Shown: piece after piece, positions 40,714 through 49,672 of the stretch | How the letters are laid out: each line of letters opens with the position of its first letter | How positions within the stretch are numbered: position 1 is the first letter of the stretch | NCBI RefSeq assembly: GCF_001190945.1 | Contig: NZ_CP011112.1 | Span: 1,054,001 to 1,118,000 of the forward strand | Reading direction: 5' to 3' | Source of the DNA: Luteipulveratus mongoliensis | Lineage (GTDB): Bacteria > Actinomycetota > Actinomycetes > Actinomycetales > Dermatophilaceae | Length of the DNA: 64,000 nucleotides | Position numbers and translations under genes: made by a program | Notes under the pieces: model-generated | The model's database searches: none | What the model saw: only the letters and a program-made list of their open reading frames with translations | What the model was told of the DNA's origin: nothing

Positions 40714-40764
40714 CACAAATTGACTGGAGTAACACTTCATGCCTGTTACTCCAGTCAATTTGTG
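40714..40764. terminator. perfect 21-base-pair hairpin between convergent genes
   Basis: CACAAATTGACTGGAGTAACA (21 bases in two arms, 40714-40734 and 40744-40764) is exactly inverted around a nine-base loop CTTCATGCC. It lies 9 bases after the acyl-CoA synthetase stop and 14 bases from the convergent kinase stop. The stem is only ~40% GC, unlike the surroundings. It probably terminates both transcripts, or it is a short mobile remnant. Confidence 0.75.
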
Positions 40765-40777
40765 CTGGAGGGTGGCG

Positions 40778-42961
40778 TCAGTTGGCCGGCAGGGCACGAC
40801 CGCCGGGTGACTGCGTGGCCACCAGTTGGGACCCTCTCAGCACCACCCGCCAGATCTCCTGACGGCTGACATCGGCGCACGGCGCGGAACGCTTGCCGAT
40901 GCTGACGGTCACGGTCCCCGCGCTGATCGTGGGCTGGCCGATCTCGCTTCCGCAGTTGTCGGTGGCGGCCAGCTGGGCAGGGTTGGTGATCTGCACGGCC
41001 GTACGTTTTTGCGGATCCCAGACCCACACGTGCAGGCTTCTGAACCAGTCGTTCTGCGTCGTGCCTGGCTGACCGAGCGGTGAGCGCATGACCCGCAGGC
41101 CCGTTACGGCGTCGAGGTAGCCATCACCGTTGAGGTCGCTGTAAACCGGAGTGGTGGCCGGATCGGGGATCCAGGTGTACTCGACGCCTTGGTCCGGCAC
41201 CGGCAACGTGTACATACCGCGGGTCAGTCGCACCGTGCCGCCCGGCGCGAGCCCTTGGCCGCGCCACGTCGCGCTGCCGAAGTTGAACCGCTTGATCGAG
41301 TCGGTCGGCTGGCTGGGTGCGGTGGCGGTCGGGGAGCTCGTGCTGCTTGCGGAGGGCGAGCCGCTCCGCAGCGGCGCCGATGCGCCGGTGTCGAGGCGGG
41401 TCACGCCGAACGAGGCAACCGCGGCCTTGGCGGGTGCGACGCGGACCGGGTGGCCGGTGTATCCGGGCCAGCGCGTGCCCGTGATCGCGGTCGGCAGCTT
41501 GGCTTCGGCGGCCTGCGCGAGAGGGTTGCCGCAGTTGCACTTCACCCGTGGCACACCGCGGTCATCGACGAGCACTGCGGTGCCGGCCTGCAGCACCGCG
41601 GGATAGGTGACGGCCTTGCCGTGCTTGTAGTCGGAGTTGGTGACCAAGGTGTCAGACCGCAAGATCACGGGTGTCAGTCGAGCGACGGTCTGCGGGATCT
41701 TGGCCACGGTCGTGTCGAGCAGGCCGGCCCACACCTTGGCGCGAGCCGGGTCCTTGGTGATCATCGCGACCAGGCGAGCGGTGTCGCACGGCGGCTGGGC
41801 ACCGTCGAGGACTCCGTACAGACCGGCGGTGTCCCCGCCGACCGAGCCGACCGCTGCCGGTGTCGTCGCGCCGCCCGCTGTCGTTGCGCCGCCCGGCGTA
41901 CTGGTTGAGGGGGTTCCGTCGCGGCGTAGGTAGGGCTGGGCGAGGGTGTCGGAGGGTTTCTGGTTCACGGTGGTGTCGGTGAACGGGTTGCCCGTGGTGC
42001 GATCGGCTGGCAGCAGCACCACCGACTCAGGTGCGTCATCGGACAGCACTCTCACACCGATGGTCGTGCCCACCCCGATGACCGCCAGGACCGCGAGCAC
42101 GGCCGCGGTCCACTGCAGCGCTCCCCAACGCCGTGGCGTGGTTCCGTCCGCGGGTACGGCCGCGCGTAGCTGCCGGGCCAGCTCACCGGTCTGCGCGGGC
42201 CGCTTCGCCGGGTCCTTGTCGAACCCCCCACGCAGCACCGCGTTCACCTGCGGGGTGACCGGGCTCGGCAACGGCGCCGGGTAGTCGTGCAGCTGAGCCG
42301 CGACGATCGCATCCCGACCCTGGTGCGGCACCGCCGGTGTGCCGGCGAGCATCTCGTACGCCACACACGCCAACGCGTACGTGTCCGCCGCCGCGGTGGC
42401 CGGCTGATCACTGAAACGCTCCGGCGCCATGTACCGCCAGGACCCGATCACCGCCGCCGACTCGGTCAGCCGCGTCTCATCGGCGCGGGAGGCGATGCCG
42501 AAGTCAGCCAGGTAGCAGAAGTCGTCATCGGTGACCAGGATGTTCTCCGGCTTCACATCCCGGTGCGTCAGGCCCGCCCGGTGCGCCGCGTCCAGGGCGC
42601 CGGCGATCTGTTCCACGATGTGCACAGTCCGCTTCAGGGAGAACGGGCCGGCCTTGGCCAGCACCTTGGACAGGTCGGTGCCGGTGACCAACGGCATCTC
42701 GATGAACAGCACACCCTCGATCTGCCCGAACGTGTGGATCGGCACGATGTGCGGGTGCGCAACGGACGCGGCCGTACGCGCTTCACGTTCGAATCGTGTT
42801 CGGTACGAAGGGTCTTCACCCAACCGCGTCGGCAACAGCTTGATCGCTACGGTGCGGTCCTTCTCGGTGTCCCAGGCCCGGTAGACCTCACCCATCCCAC
42901 CGCGGCCCAGCAACGCTTGCAGCTCATAGATCCCGAACCGAGACCCCACCCGATCCGACAT
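40778..42961 (-). CDS. Ser/Thr protein kinase with extracellular DUF6777 domain
   Basis: The 727-residue receptor kinase has an N-terminal Hanks-type domain (LGRGGMGEVYRAWD, K41 in VAIKLLP, HRDVKPENIL, LADFGIAS, APERFSDQ), one transmembrane segment near residues 292-312, and a ~400-residue extracytoplasmic domain. The first part, with NPFTDTTVNQKPSDTL, GDTAGLYGVLD and CDTARLVAMITKDPARAKVWAGLL, is DUF6777. A Thr/Ser-rich linker and a second domain with YSDLNGDGYLDAV (a Ca-binding-like loop) follow. The start ATG at 42961 has GGGGAGG upstream. It probably senses an external signal and phosphorylates cytoplasmic targets. Confidence 0.88.
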   Translation of the reverse strand: MSDRVGSRFGIYELQALLGRGGMGEVYRAWDTEKDRTVAIKLLPTRLGEDPSYRTRFEREARTAASVAHPHIVPIHTFGQIEGVLFIEMPLVTGTDLSKVLAKAGPFSLKRTVHIVEQIAGALDAAHRAGLTHRDVKPENILVTDDDFCYLADFGIASRADETRLTESAAVIGSWRYMAPERFSDQPATAAADTYALACVAYEMLAGTPAVPHQGRDAIVAAQLHDYPAPLPSPVTPQVNAVLRGGFDKDPAKRPAQTGELARQLRAAVPADGTTPRRWGALQWTAAVLAVLAVIGVGTTIGVRVLSDDAPESVVLLPADRTTGNPFTDTTVNQKPSDTLAQPYLRRDGTPSTSTPGGATTAGGATTPAAVGSVGGDTAGLYGVLDGAQPPCDTARLVAMITKDPARAKVWAGLLDTTVAKIPQTVARLTPVILRSDTLVTNSDYKHGKAVTYPAVLQAGTAVLVDDRGVPRVKCNCGNPLAQAAEAKLPTAITGTRWPGYTGHPVRVAPAKAAVASFGVTRLDTGASAPLRSGSPSASSTSSPTATAPSQPTDSIKRFNFGSATWRGQGLAPGGTVRLTRGMYTLPVPDQGVEYTWIPDPATTPVYSDLNGDGYLDAVTGLRVMRSPLGQPGTTQNDWFRSLHVWVWDPQKRTAVQITNPAQLAATDNCGSEIGQPTISAGTVTVSIGKRSAPCADVSRQEIWRVVLRGSQLVATQSPGGRALPAN

Positions 42962-43026
42962 CCCGCGCCTCCCCGACCGGCCATCCACCGCGCCGGACAC
43001 TATCGGACCGGCGCGGCACCGTGGGG

Positions 43027-44142
43027 TTACCGACGAACGTGACCGACCGCCGGTCGTACGCGGCTGGCCGCCGGGCGTACGAGATCGGTCGCCGGGCGTA
43101 CGAGATCGATCGCCTCGTGCACGGCGACGGCGTCGGCGAAGGTGGGCGCCGTCGTACGACCAGTGGTCAGGTCCTCGGCGATCGCGCGATAGAGGGCGGC
43201 CACGTTGCGCGCCGCGACCGACAGCTCGGTGGTCTCAGGCGCGCGGGCGGTCCGGCCCTCGCGAGTGATGAGCTCGGCGTGGAACGGCGCCATCTGCGGC
43301 TGACGCATCCGGGCCTCTTCGACGTCCGCGGACCAGAGATGGAGCGTGCCGTCGGTGCCGGTCAGCCAGATGTCGGTGCCCGCCGCGGGGTCGCCGTCGA
43401 AGACTGTGGCCGCGCCGAGACCGTGCGACCCGAGGGTGAGCTGTGCGGTGAAGACGTCGGGTGCGGTCGCGATGAGCGGCTGGTCGGTCGTCACGTTGTG
43501 CAGCTCGGTGCGGACCAGGTCGGTCGTGCCGGACGTGACGGCGAGGTCGGGTACGACGTGGTGCAGCAGATCGAGCAGGTGCCCGCCGTGGATCTCGACG
43601 TTGCCGGCGCCGGTGCGGACGTCGACGGTGTACGCGTTGGGCTGGTCGATGCGCCCGCCCTTGGCCCGCGACGACCGGACCGACAGGCCGATCAAGGTGC
43701 CGAGGGTGCCGTCGGCGACGAGCGTGCGAGCCCAGCCGACGGCGGGGTCCATCCGCGCCTGCAGACCGACGAACCCGCGTACGCCGGCACGGGCGGCCGC
43801 ATCCGTCATCAGGCGGGCCTCCTCGGTCGTCAGTCCCAGGGGCCACTCCGAGAAGACGTGCTTGCCTGCGGCGACGGCCTGCTCGACCAGCTCGCGGTGG
43901 GCGGGGACCTTGACCGAGATGACCACGAGGTCGACCTCGTCGAAAGCCGCCAGGTCACTCGCCGACGTGAACGGTCGGGCTCCGGTCCTGCGGGCGGCCT
44001 CCTGCGCCGACTCCTCGCGGGTCGTCGAGACGGCCGCGATGCGCAGCTGAGGGACCGTCGCGATCGCCGGGACATGGGCGGTGAAGGCCCACCCGTGATC
44101 CACGCTCGCACCGACGATGCCCACACCGATTGACTCAGTCAC
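43027..44142 (-). CDS. Gfo/Idh/MocA-family oxidoreductase
   Basis: A 371-residue NAD(P)-dependent oxidoreductase: the N-terminal Rossmann fold begins VGIVGASVDHGWAFTAHVPAI, EWPLGLTTEEA follows in place of the EKP motif, and the C-terminal alpha/beta domain has QARMDPAVGWA and EIHGGHLLDLLHHVV with the conserved His pair. Relatives oxidise sugars or related compounds. The C-terminus ends in a seven-residue repeat (LVRPA three to four times), made by three 21-base units, and is probably not part of the fold. It is divergent from the MerR gene. Confidence 0.85.
   Translation of the reverse strand: MTESIGVGIVGASVDHGWAFTAHVPAIATVPQLRIAAVSTTREESAQEAARRTGARPFTSASDLAAFDEVDLVVISVKVPAHRELVEQAVAAGKHVFSEWPLGLTTEEARLMTDAAARAGVRGFVGLQARMDPAVGWARTLVADGTLGTLIGLSVRSSRAKGGRIDQPNAYTVDVRTGAGNVEIHGGHLLDLLHHVVPDLAVTSGTTDLVRTELHNVTTDQPLIATAPDVFTAQLTLGSHGLGAATVFDGDPAAGTDIWLTGTDGTLHLWSADVEEARMRQPQMAPFHAELITREGRTARAPETTELSVAARNVAALYRAIAEDLTTGRTTAPTFADAVAVHEAIDLVRPATDLVRPAASRVRPAVGHVRR
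43048..43110. repeat. three 21-base tandem units at the 3' end of the Gfo/Idh gene
   Basis: Units begin CGCCGG at 43048, 43069 and 43090; the last two differ at one base. They encode the repeated VRPA tail of the oxidoreductase. Confidence 0.75.
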
Positions 44143-44154
44143 GGCCTGCTCCTC

Positions 44155-44172
44155 GTTCGATGGTTGTCGAAC
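44155..44172. promoter_or_regulatory. inverted repeat GTTCGA-N6-TCGAAC upstream of Gfo/Idh gene
   Basis: The arms are exact and the site lies 13 bases before the oxidoreductase ATG. It is the reverse arrangement of an SOS box, so it is more likely an operator for an unidentified repressor. Confidence 0.45.
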
Positions 44173-44242
44173 TTTGACTGTAGCCAGGGTTCGATGAGTG
44201 TCAAACCTTGGGTCGGCCCAGCATGGTCAGGTGGGCCCGGAG

Positions 44243-44269
44243 TTGACCTTCGTCCTGCTTGAAGGTCAA
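44243..44269 (+). promoter_or_regulatory. MerR-type operator/promoter
   Basis: TTGACCTTC (44243-44251) and GAAGGTCAA (44261-44269) are exact inverted repeats with a nine-base spacer. TTGACC serves as -35 and AAGGCT (44268-44273) as -10, giving the long 19-base spacing that MerR proteins act on. The -10 ends six bases before the ATG at 44280, so the transcript is probably leaderless and autoregulated. Confidence 0.7.
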
Positions 44270-44279
44270 GGCTGTCCTC

Positions 44280-45371
44280 ATGGCCGGACCCGAACCTCTC
44301 CTCACGATCAGCTCGTTCGCGCGCCTCGTCGGGCTGAGCCCGAGTGCGCTGCGGTTCTACGACGACTGCGGGCTACTGCGTCCCACGGACGTCGATCCTC
44401 GGTCGGGCTACCGCTACTACACGGCTGAGCAGGAGCGGCGGGCCGTGCTGATCCGTCGGCTTCGACGAATCGATCTGCCGTTGCAGGAGATTCGCGCCGT
44501 TCTCGACGGACCGCGCGACGAGGGCGTGCGGGTGCTCCGGGCACACGTCGAGTCGAGCGCGCATCGAGCGGACCAGGCACGCGAGGTCGCTGACGACGTC
44601 ATCGCGGCGTTGCCCGATGCCAACGGCGGGTCAACCGAGCCCACCACTCTCGTCATCGGCGGGCCGGAGCTGGCCAGTGCCGTACGCCAGGTGTCACCGG
44701 CCGTCGCCCGGGACGAGTCGATCGCGGCCTTGACCGGCGTGCTGCTGGACATCACCCCGGACGAGCTGGTCGTCGTGGCGACCGACCGCTACTGGATGGC
44801 GATGCGTACGCTCCCCGCGACCGAGCAGGGCGGGCCCGCGTGCCGGCTCCTCGTGCCGGCGGACGAGCTGGTCGGGCTGGCGTCCTGGGCCAGCCGGCAC
44901 CATCGCGTCCGCCTCCGGGCAACGTCCGGCGCGGCCGAGCTGGAGGCTGACGGCGACGTCCGTGTCATCGCGGTCGTGAACGACGAGTTCCCCTCGTACC
45001 AGGCCATTCTCGCCGGTCTGCCCGAGCCGACCAGTCGCGCGATCGTGGACCGGCAGCGCCTGCTGGACGAGGTCCTCGCGGCCGAACCGGACGAGCCGCT
45101 CGTGCTGACCTCCGGACCCGACCACCTCGACCTGCGCGTCGACGGCGACCGGCACGGCGTACGCCTGACCGCCACCTGCTCGGGTGCGCCGATGGCCGTC
45201 GCGTTCCAGCCGGCGCTCCTGGCCGGCGCGCTCGCGACCAGTGTCGGACCGGACGTGCTGCTGGAGGCCTCTGCGACCGATCGTCCTGTCGTGGTGCGGT
45301 CCGCCGACCAGGGCTCCTTCACCACGCTGGTGATGCCGACCCGACGCGCCGACGAGGCGCAGGAGCAATGA
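44280..45371 (+). CDS. MerR-family regulator fused to sliding-clamp (DnaN-like) domains
   Basis: The 363-residue protein has a MerR DNA-binding domain ([20 protein letters not shown] to [15 protein letters not shown], residues ~8-80) and a short coiled coil. From residue ~125 it reads as domains 2 and 3 of a DNA polymerase III beta clamp: [20 protein letters not shown] with [25 protein letters not shown], then LLVPADELV and [11 protein letters not shown], and the C-terminal half ending TTLVMPTR. Domain 1 is replaced by the MerR part. Such fusions are known from annotation but without function. The ATG at 44280 fits the MerR promoter; a TTG at 44259 overlaps the operator. It overlaps the MFS start by four bases. 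Confidence 0.8.
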   Translation: MAGPEPLLTISSFARLVGLSPSALRFYDDCGLLRPTDVDPRSGYRYYTAEQERRAVLIRRLRRIDLPLQEIRAVLDGPRDEGVRVLRAHVESSAHRADQAREVADDVIAALPDANGGSTEPTTLVIGGPELASAVRQVSPAVARDESIAALTGVLLDITPDELVVVATDRYWMAMRTLPATEQGGPACRLLVPADELVGLASWASRHHRVRLRATSGAAELEADGDVRVIAVVNDEFPSYQAILAGLPEPTSRAIVDRQRLLDEVLAAEPDEPLVLTSGPDHLDLRVDGDRHGVRLTATCSGAPMAVAFQPALLAGALATSVGPDVLLEASATDRPVVVRSADQGSFTTLVMPTRRADEAQEQ

Positions 45372-46612
45372 CCCAGGCTGCCGTCGCGCCCAGCGTGGAA
45401 GCGGTGCGCGCCGCGCTCCCGCGTTCATACATGGCGTGGACGTTGGCGGCCTCGGTCAGCACGCTCGGGTCGGCGGTACTGTCCTTCGGATCTGCCTGGT
45501 ACGCCAGCGGATTCGGTGAAGGTACTGCGGGCCTCGTCGCCACGATGGTCATCGCGCCACGCGTCGTTCTACTGCTGGTCGGCGGAGCGGTGGCCGACCG
45601 TTGGGGGCCGCGTCGGGTCATGGTCGCCGGCGACGCGGTGATGTGCGCGGCCGCGCTCGCCGTTGCCCTCGCAGCAGCGATGGACGGCGTCACGGTCTCG
45701 CTGCTCGTGGCGATCGCCGCCATCAGCGGGATCGTCGACGCGTTCTATCTCCCTGCGGCAGGCGCCATGCCGCGACTCTTCGTCGCCGGCGGCGACATCT
45801 CCCGCGCGCTCGCGGTGCGTACCGGCCTCTCCCAGATCGCCTACCTCTCCGGACCGGCCCTGGGCGCCTTGGTGGTCGTCACCGTCGGACTTGCCGGCGC
45901 GGCCACGGCGGACGCGGTCACGTTCGGGCTCGTGCTCATCGTGCTGCTGGCGGTACGTCCGCCGCTGGAGTCCGCATCGAGCGCTTCAGAGGGAGGACAT
46001 CTCCTCGGTGGCATCGCCAGCTCGCTACGCGCGATGTGGGCCGACCCGTTCCTGCGTCCTGTCCTCGGCTCGATGGGGTTGCTCGCGGGTGCCGTGCTCC
46101 CGATGTTCGGGCTGGGGGTGCCATTGCTGGTGCGCTACCGCGGCTGGGACGCCGCCGCCGCTGGCTGGATCGAGGGTGGCTGGTTCGTGGGCACGCTGTC
46201 AGTGACGGTGCTGATCGCGCGCGTGGGCGCTCATCGGCGGGCGGGACTGGTCGGCGCCGTGACGCCGCTCGTTGCCGCCATCGGGACAGCCATGATGTAC
46301 GCCGGACGCTCACCTGCCGTCGTCGCAACCGGTGCCGTGGTGCTCGGCGTCGGGGTCGCCCTGTGCACCAGCCATCTCGGTCCGCTCTTCGTGACATCGA
46401 GCCCACGTGACCAGCTGTCCCGGTTTCAGTCGGTGTTCGTGCTCGTGCAGATGGTGCCGCTCCTCGTGTCCAACGGCGTATTCGCCTGGCTGGCAGGTCG
46501 ATTCGGCGCACCAGTCATCTTCGTAGCGTCCAGTGGACTCACGGTCCTGACGAGTGGATGTCTCCTGCTGAGCCGGCCCGTGCGTACGGCCGCCTCGCCT
46601 GGCCGCGATTAG
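45368..46612 (+). CDS. MFS transporter
   Basis: A 414-residue major facilitator protein with ~12 membrane segments. [15 protein letters not shown] is the loop 2-3 motif A, and [18 protein letters not shown] lies in TM5. It fits the drug-efflux (MFS_3/enterobactin exporter-like) group. It is coupled to the MerR-clamp regulator by a four-base overlap, so it is the regulator's likely output: an efflux pump induced by its own substrate. Confidence 0.88.
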   Translation: MTQAAVAPSVEAVRAALPRSYMAWTLAASVSTLGSAVLSFGSAWYASGFGEGTAGLVATMVIAPRVVLLLVGGAVADRWGPRRVMVAGDAVMCAAALAVALAAAMDGVTVSLLVAIAAISGIVDAFYLPAAGAMPRLFVAGGDISRALAVRTGLSQIAYLSGPALGALVVVTVGLAGAATADAVTFGLVLIVLLAVRPPLESASSASEGGHLLGGIASSLRAMWADPFLRPVLGSMGLLAGAVLPMFGLGVPLLVRYRGWDAAAAGWIEGGWFVGTLSVTVLIARVGAHRRAGLVGAVTPLVAAIGTAMMYAGRSPAVVATGAVVLGVGVALCTSHLGPLFVTSSPRDQLSRFQSVFVLVQMVPLLVSNGVFAWLAGRFGAPVIFVASSGLTVLTSGCLLLSRPVRTAASPGRD

Positions 46613-46699
46613 CGGACACAAGCTGTCCGCTCCCGTGTCTACCGTCGGAGGCACCGCCGCAGCAGCCGGGCGGACCGACGAGCACAGGAGCAGATCGCC

Positions 46700-47218
46700 A
46701 TGCACGAGCGCCAGCCCGATGGATACACGACCGTCGCTCCGTGGGTGGTCACCGATGACACCGGGACGTGGCTGGACTTCGTGAGCGCCGCGTTCGATGG
46801 CAAGGAGCAGGGTCGGGTGCCGATGGACGACGGCTCGATCGGCCACGCGGAGATCCGCGTCGGTGACACGGTCGTCCTGGCCTTCGACCGTCGCGAGGGC
46901 TGGCCGGTGATGCCGTCGCTGCTGCGGATCTGGGTCGACGACGCCGACGAGACGATGCGCAACGCGGTCGAGGCAGGAGCAACGATCGTGACCGAGTCGC
47001 TCGACCAGGCGTTCGGGCAGCGTGGCGGGCGCGTACGAGACCCGTTCGGCAACATCTGGTGGGTGAGCTCGCAGGTCGAGGAGGTGCCGTTCGAGGAGGC
47101 CATGCGTCGTCTCGGCGAGCCGAGGTACCAGCAGGCGATGGACGTCGCGCAGAAGACCTTGGACGCCGAGCTGACGGGCGGGGCCGGCACGTCGGTGGGC
47201 ATCGTTCAGGCGGACTGA
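46700..47218 (+). CDS. VOC/PhnB-like protein
   Basis: A 172-residue VOC protein of the PhnB/'glyoxalase' subgroup: YTTVAPWVVTDDTGTWLDFVSAAF begins the fold, AEIRVGDTVVLAFD lies at the centre, and GGRVRDPFGNIWWVSSQVE is the closing motif. The C-terminal ~35 residues are an extra helix. AGGAG is about ten bases upstream of the ATG. No enzymatic role can be assigned. Confidence 0.8.
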   Translation: MHERQPDGYTTVAPWVVTDDTGTWLDFVSAAFDGKEQGRVPMDDGSIGHAEIRVGDTVVLAFDRREGWPVMPSLLRIWVDDADETMRNAVEAGATIVTESLDQAFGQRGGRVRDPFGNIWWVSSQVEEVPFEEAMRRLGEPRYQQAMDVAQKTLDAELTGGAGTSVGIVQAD

Positions 47219-47255
47219 GCCTCCGACGCGCACCCTCGCTGGATAGCCTGCGGGG

Positions 47256-47918
47256 GTGCGTGTCGTCATCGGGGAGGATCTGGCGCTGCTGCGCGACGGT
47301 TTGGTGCGCCTGCTGCAGGACCACGGGTTCGAGGTCGTCGCAGCGGTCGACAACGGTCCGCAGCTGCTGCGTGAGCTGGTCGGACAGCGTCCCGACGTCG
47401 CGATCGTCGACATCCGGCTACCTCCCACCCACACCGACGAGGGCCTGCGCGCGGCGCTGAGCGCGCGCGAGCAGGTGCCCGGTCTGCCGATCCTCGTGCT
47501 GTCGCAGTACGTCGAGCAGCTCTATGCCCGCGAGCTGCTCGCCGATGGCGCGGGCGGGGTCGGCTACCTCCTGAAGGAGCGAGTGACCGACGTCGTGGAC
47601 TTCGTCGATGCCGTACGCCGGGTGGCCGGCGGAGGGACGGCGCTCGACCCGACTGTGGTCGCCAAGCTGATGGACGCCAAGCAGCGGCAGCTCCCTCTCG
47701 ATCGGCTGAGTCCGCGCGAGCGCGAGGTGCTCGGGCTGGTTGCTCAGGGCCGGTCGAACGCCGCGATCGGCGAGACGCTGGTGATCACCGAGAAGGCCGT
47801 CGGCAAGCACACGAACAGCATCTTCACCAAGCTCGGACTGCACGTGACCGGTGACGACAACCGTCGCGTACTCGCCGTCCTCGCCTACCTCGAAGGCCGC
47901 GCCAGCACCGACGGTTGA
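47256..47918 (+). CDS. NarL/LuxR-type response regulator
   Basis: A 220-residue response regulator. The phospho-acceptor is D52 in VDIRLPPT, with E7-D8 as metal ligands and a Lys in LLKERVTDV. The C-terminal GerE domain [25 protein letters not shown] and [18 protein letters not shown] is complete. Translation is leaderless: TAGCCT ends six bases before the GTG. No histidine kinase is adjacent; the HisKA_3 kinase at 53447 is the right class of partner, and repeat clusters lie between. Confidence 0.9.
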   Translation: MRVVIGEDLALLRDGLVRLLQDHGFEVVAAVDNGPQLLRELVGQRPDVAIVDIRLPPTHTDEGLRAALSAREQVPGLPILVLSQYVEQLYARELLADGAGGVGYLLKERVTDVVDFVDAVRRVAGGGTALDPTVVAKLMDAKQRQLPLDRLSPREREVLGLVAQGRSNAAIGETLVITEKAVGKHTNSIFTKLGLHVTGDDNRRVLAVLAYLEGRASTDG

Positions 47919-48046
47919 GCCCACCCATCGCGGTCACCTGGTCTCGATACGGCTCGCCCTTGGGGGCTCGCCTACTCGACCGGCGGGAGGGGCGCGCTTC
48001 AGTGCCCCATGTGGTGAGGCGCAGGTTTTGGATGGGGTCCTGCGGA

Positions 48047-48085
48047 GACTGTGCACTGCCCCAGGTTGCGGGGCAGTGCACAGTC
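48047..48085. terminator. 16-base-pair hairpin between convergent genes
   Basis: GACTGTGCACTGCCCC (48047-48062) is perfectly inverted as GGGGCAGTGCACAGTC (48070-48085) around a seven-base loop. It lies between the response regulator and the convergent histidine kinase and can terminate either transcript. Confidence 0.75.
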
Positions 48086-48155
48086 AGCGATGACACTCGT
48101 TTCCGATCGCTTGCCTCGTCTGGTGGGGCGGTTCCCCTCATTGAGCCGCACCTCG

Positions 48156-48202
48156 TTGGTTGAGCCGGGCGAGCGCCCTGGCGCGAGCCCGAGTCGAAAC
48201 CC
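48156..48202. repeat. second type of dispersed palindromic element
   Basis: It runs from TTGGTTGAGCCGGGCGAGCG to GCGAGCCCGAGTCGAAACCC, an imperfect palindrome distinct from the TCGAGTAG type. The ends recall the element at 2922-2969. Confidence 0.6.
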
Positions 48203-48296
48203 GGAGAGTCACAGGGAGACTCAGCGTTCGTGGTCACCTGGTCTCGATACGGCTCGCCCTTGGGGGCTCGCCTACTCGACCAACGAGTGGGGCGGC

Positions 48297-49667
48297 TCAG
48301 CCGGCGCGGAGGGGGAGGCGGACGGTGAAGGCGGTGCGTCCGTCCACGCTCTCGACGGCGACCGTGCCGTGGTGCAGCTGGACGTTCTCCTTGACCAGCG
48401 ACAGCCCGAGTCCGCTGCCTCCCTGGTCCTCGGAGCGGGTGCGCGCGATCTCGCCCTTGTAGAAGCGGTTGAACAGCTGAGCCTGCACCTCCGCCGGGAT
48501 CGCCGGCCCGGCGTTCTCGACCGTGATGGTGGCGTGCGTCGCATCACCCTGCAGACGCAGCACCACCGGCGGCTGCCCGTGCCTCACCGCGTTGCCCACC
48601 AGGTTGGCGACGACCAGCTCGATCCGCCGCGGGTCGACGTCGGCGTGGATCCGTCCCGGAGTGGCCGCGACCGAGACGTCGTTTTGCCACCCGCGGTGCC
48701 GAATTGTGTTGTGGCTCAACGCAACCAGGTCGGTCGGCTGCAGATGAAGGGCGGCCCGGCCACTGTCGTACCGAGACAGCTCGATCAGGTCGTCGACCAG
48801 ACGAGCGAGGTTGCGGGACTCGGCGATGAGCAAACCGGCGGCGACCTGCGCGTCCGGGCTCATCGAGCCCTTCTCCTCCTCGAGGATCTCGCTCGCCGGC
48901 ACGAGGGCGGCCAACGGCGTACGCAGCTCGTGCGAGACGTCGGCAGCGAACCGTTTGGACTGGTCGAGGCGGTTCTGGTGGGTGCGCATCATCTGGTTGA
49001 AGGTCGCGGTCAGCTCAGCCAGCTCCGGTACGCCTTGTTGCGGCAGTCGTACGGTCGTGTCGCCATTCGCAGCGCGCGCGGCAGCCTCATCGAGGCGACG
49101 TAGCGGACGGACGACCAAGCCCGCGAGCCAGGCGGCGAGCAGCGCGCTGAGGACGAGCGCGGCCAGGCTGACCAACGCGACCACCTTGACCGTGGACTTG
49201 ATCGTGTCCGTGACCCCGAGCAACGGGCGGATCGAGTAGAGCTCGACGCGCTGTCCGGCACCACCGTCGCCCGGGGCGCCGCGGATCGTGATGACCGTGC
49301 CGAGCATGACCCGGTTCGGGCCCCACGGGAGCTTGCGGACCTTGAGCGGCGTGTCCCCGCCGGTCCTGAATGCCGGGTTGATGTCGGACTGCTTCGCCGT
49401 CCCCACGTTGACGACCCGGTCGCCCACGATGGCGGTGACGTCCCAGGGCAGGAGATCCCGCAGGTCGCTGATGTTGTTCGGACGTTCGCTCTGGACCTGC
49501 TGCGCCTCGCTGTGGAACTGCTCGGCAGCCTGGCTGCGGGTGACGGAGTAGATCCACGGCCCGACCGTGTAGATGAGAGCCGCGGACACTCCGCCGACGA
49601 CCACCAGGACCACGCAGCTGAACGCGAGTGCCGCTCGAGTGCGGATCCCGGCGCGCCTGAAGGCCAT
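48297..49667 (-). CDS. sensor histidine kinase (HAMP, HisKA, HATPase)
   Basis: A 456-residue membrane kinase: TM1 residues ~12-35, an extracytoplasmic loop of ~120 residues, TM2 ~162-185, HAMP linker RPLRRLDEAAARAANGD, phospho-acceptor H246 in FAADVSHELRTPLAAL, N box VANLVGNAVRHG, and G boxes ENAGPAI and GGSGLGLSLVKENV. It starts 5 bases after the response regulator stop, so both are one operon with the PAP2 and VanY-type genes upstream. Confidence 0.92.
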   Translation of the reverse strand: MAFRRAGIRTRAALAFSCVVLVVVGGVSAALIYTVGPWIYSVTRSQAAEQFHSEAQQVQSERPNNISDLRDLLPWDVTAIVGDRVVNVGTAKQSDINPAFRTGGDTPLKVRKLPWGPNRVMLGTVITIRGAPGDGGAGQRVELYSIRPLLGVTDTIKSTVKVVALVSLAALVLSALLAAWLAGLVVRPLRRLDEAAARAANGDTTVRLPQQGVPELAELTATFNQMMRTHQNRLDQSKRFAADVSHELRTPLAALVPASEILEEEKGSMSPDAQVAAGLLIAESRNLARLVDDLIELSRYDSGRAALHLQPTDLVALSHNTIRHRGWQNDVSVAATPGRIHADVDPRRIELVVANLVGNAVRHGQPPVVLRLQGDATHATITVENAGPAIPAEVQAQLFNRFYKGEIARTRSEDQGGSGLGLSLVKENVQLHHGTVAVESVDGRTAFTVRLPLRAG

Positions 49668-49672
49668 TCAGC

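Larger units (their letters stand above)
47932..48281. repeat. two near-identical dispersed repeats, ~300 bases apart
   Basis: The same 50-base element, starting GGTCACCTGGTCTCGATACG and ending CTACTCGACC, stands at 47932-47981 and at 48232-48281 in the same orientation, exactly 300 bases apart. It contains the inner palindrome GGCTCGCCCTTGGGGGCTCGCC. Between them lie a hairpin and a second repeat type. The 378-base gap 47919-48296 holds no gene. Confidence 0.85.

Noticed and set aside
44155-44172. SOS box
   Set aside because: Arms are GTTCGA-N6-TCGAAC, the opposite order and wrong spacing for TCGAAC-N4-GTTCGA.
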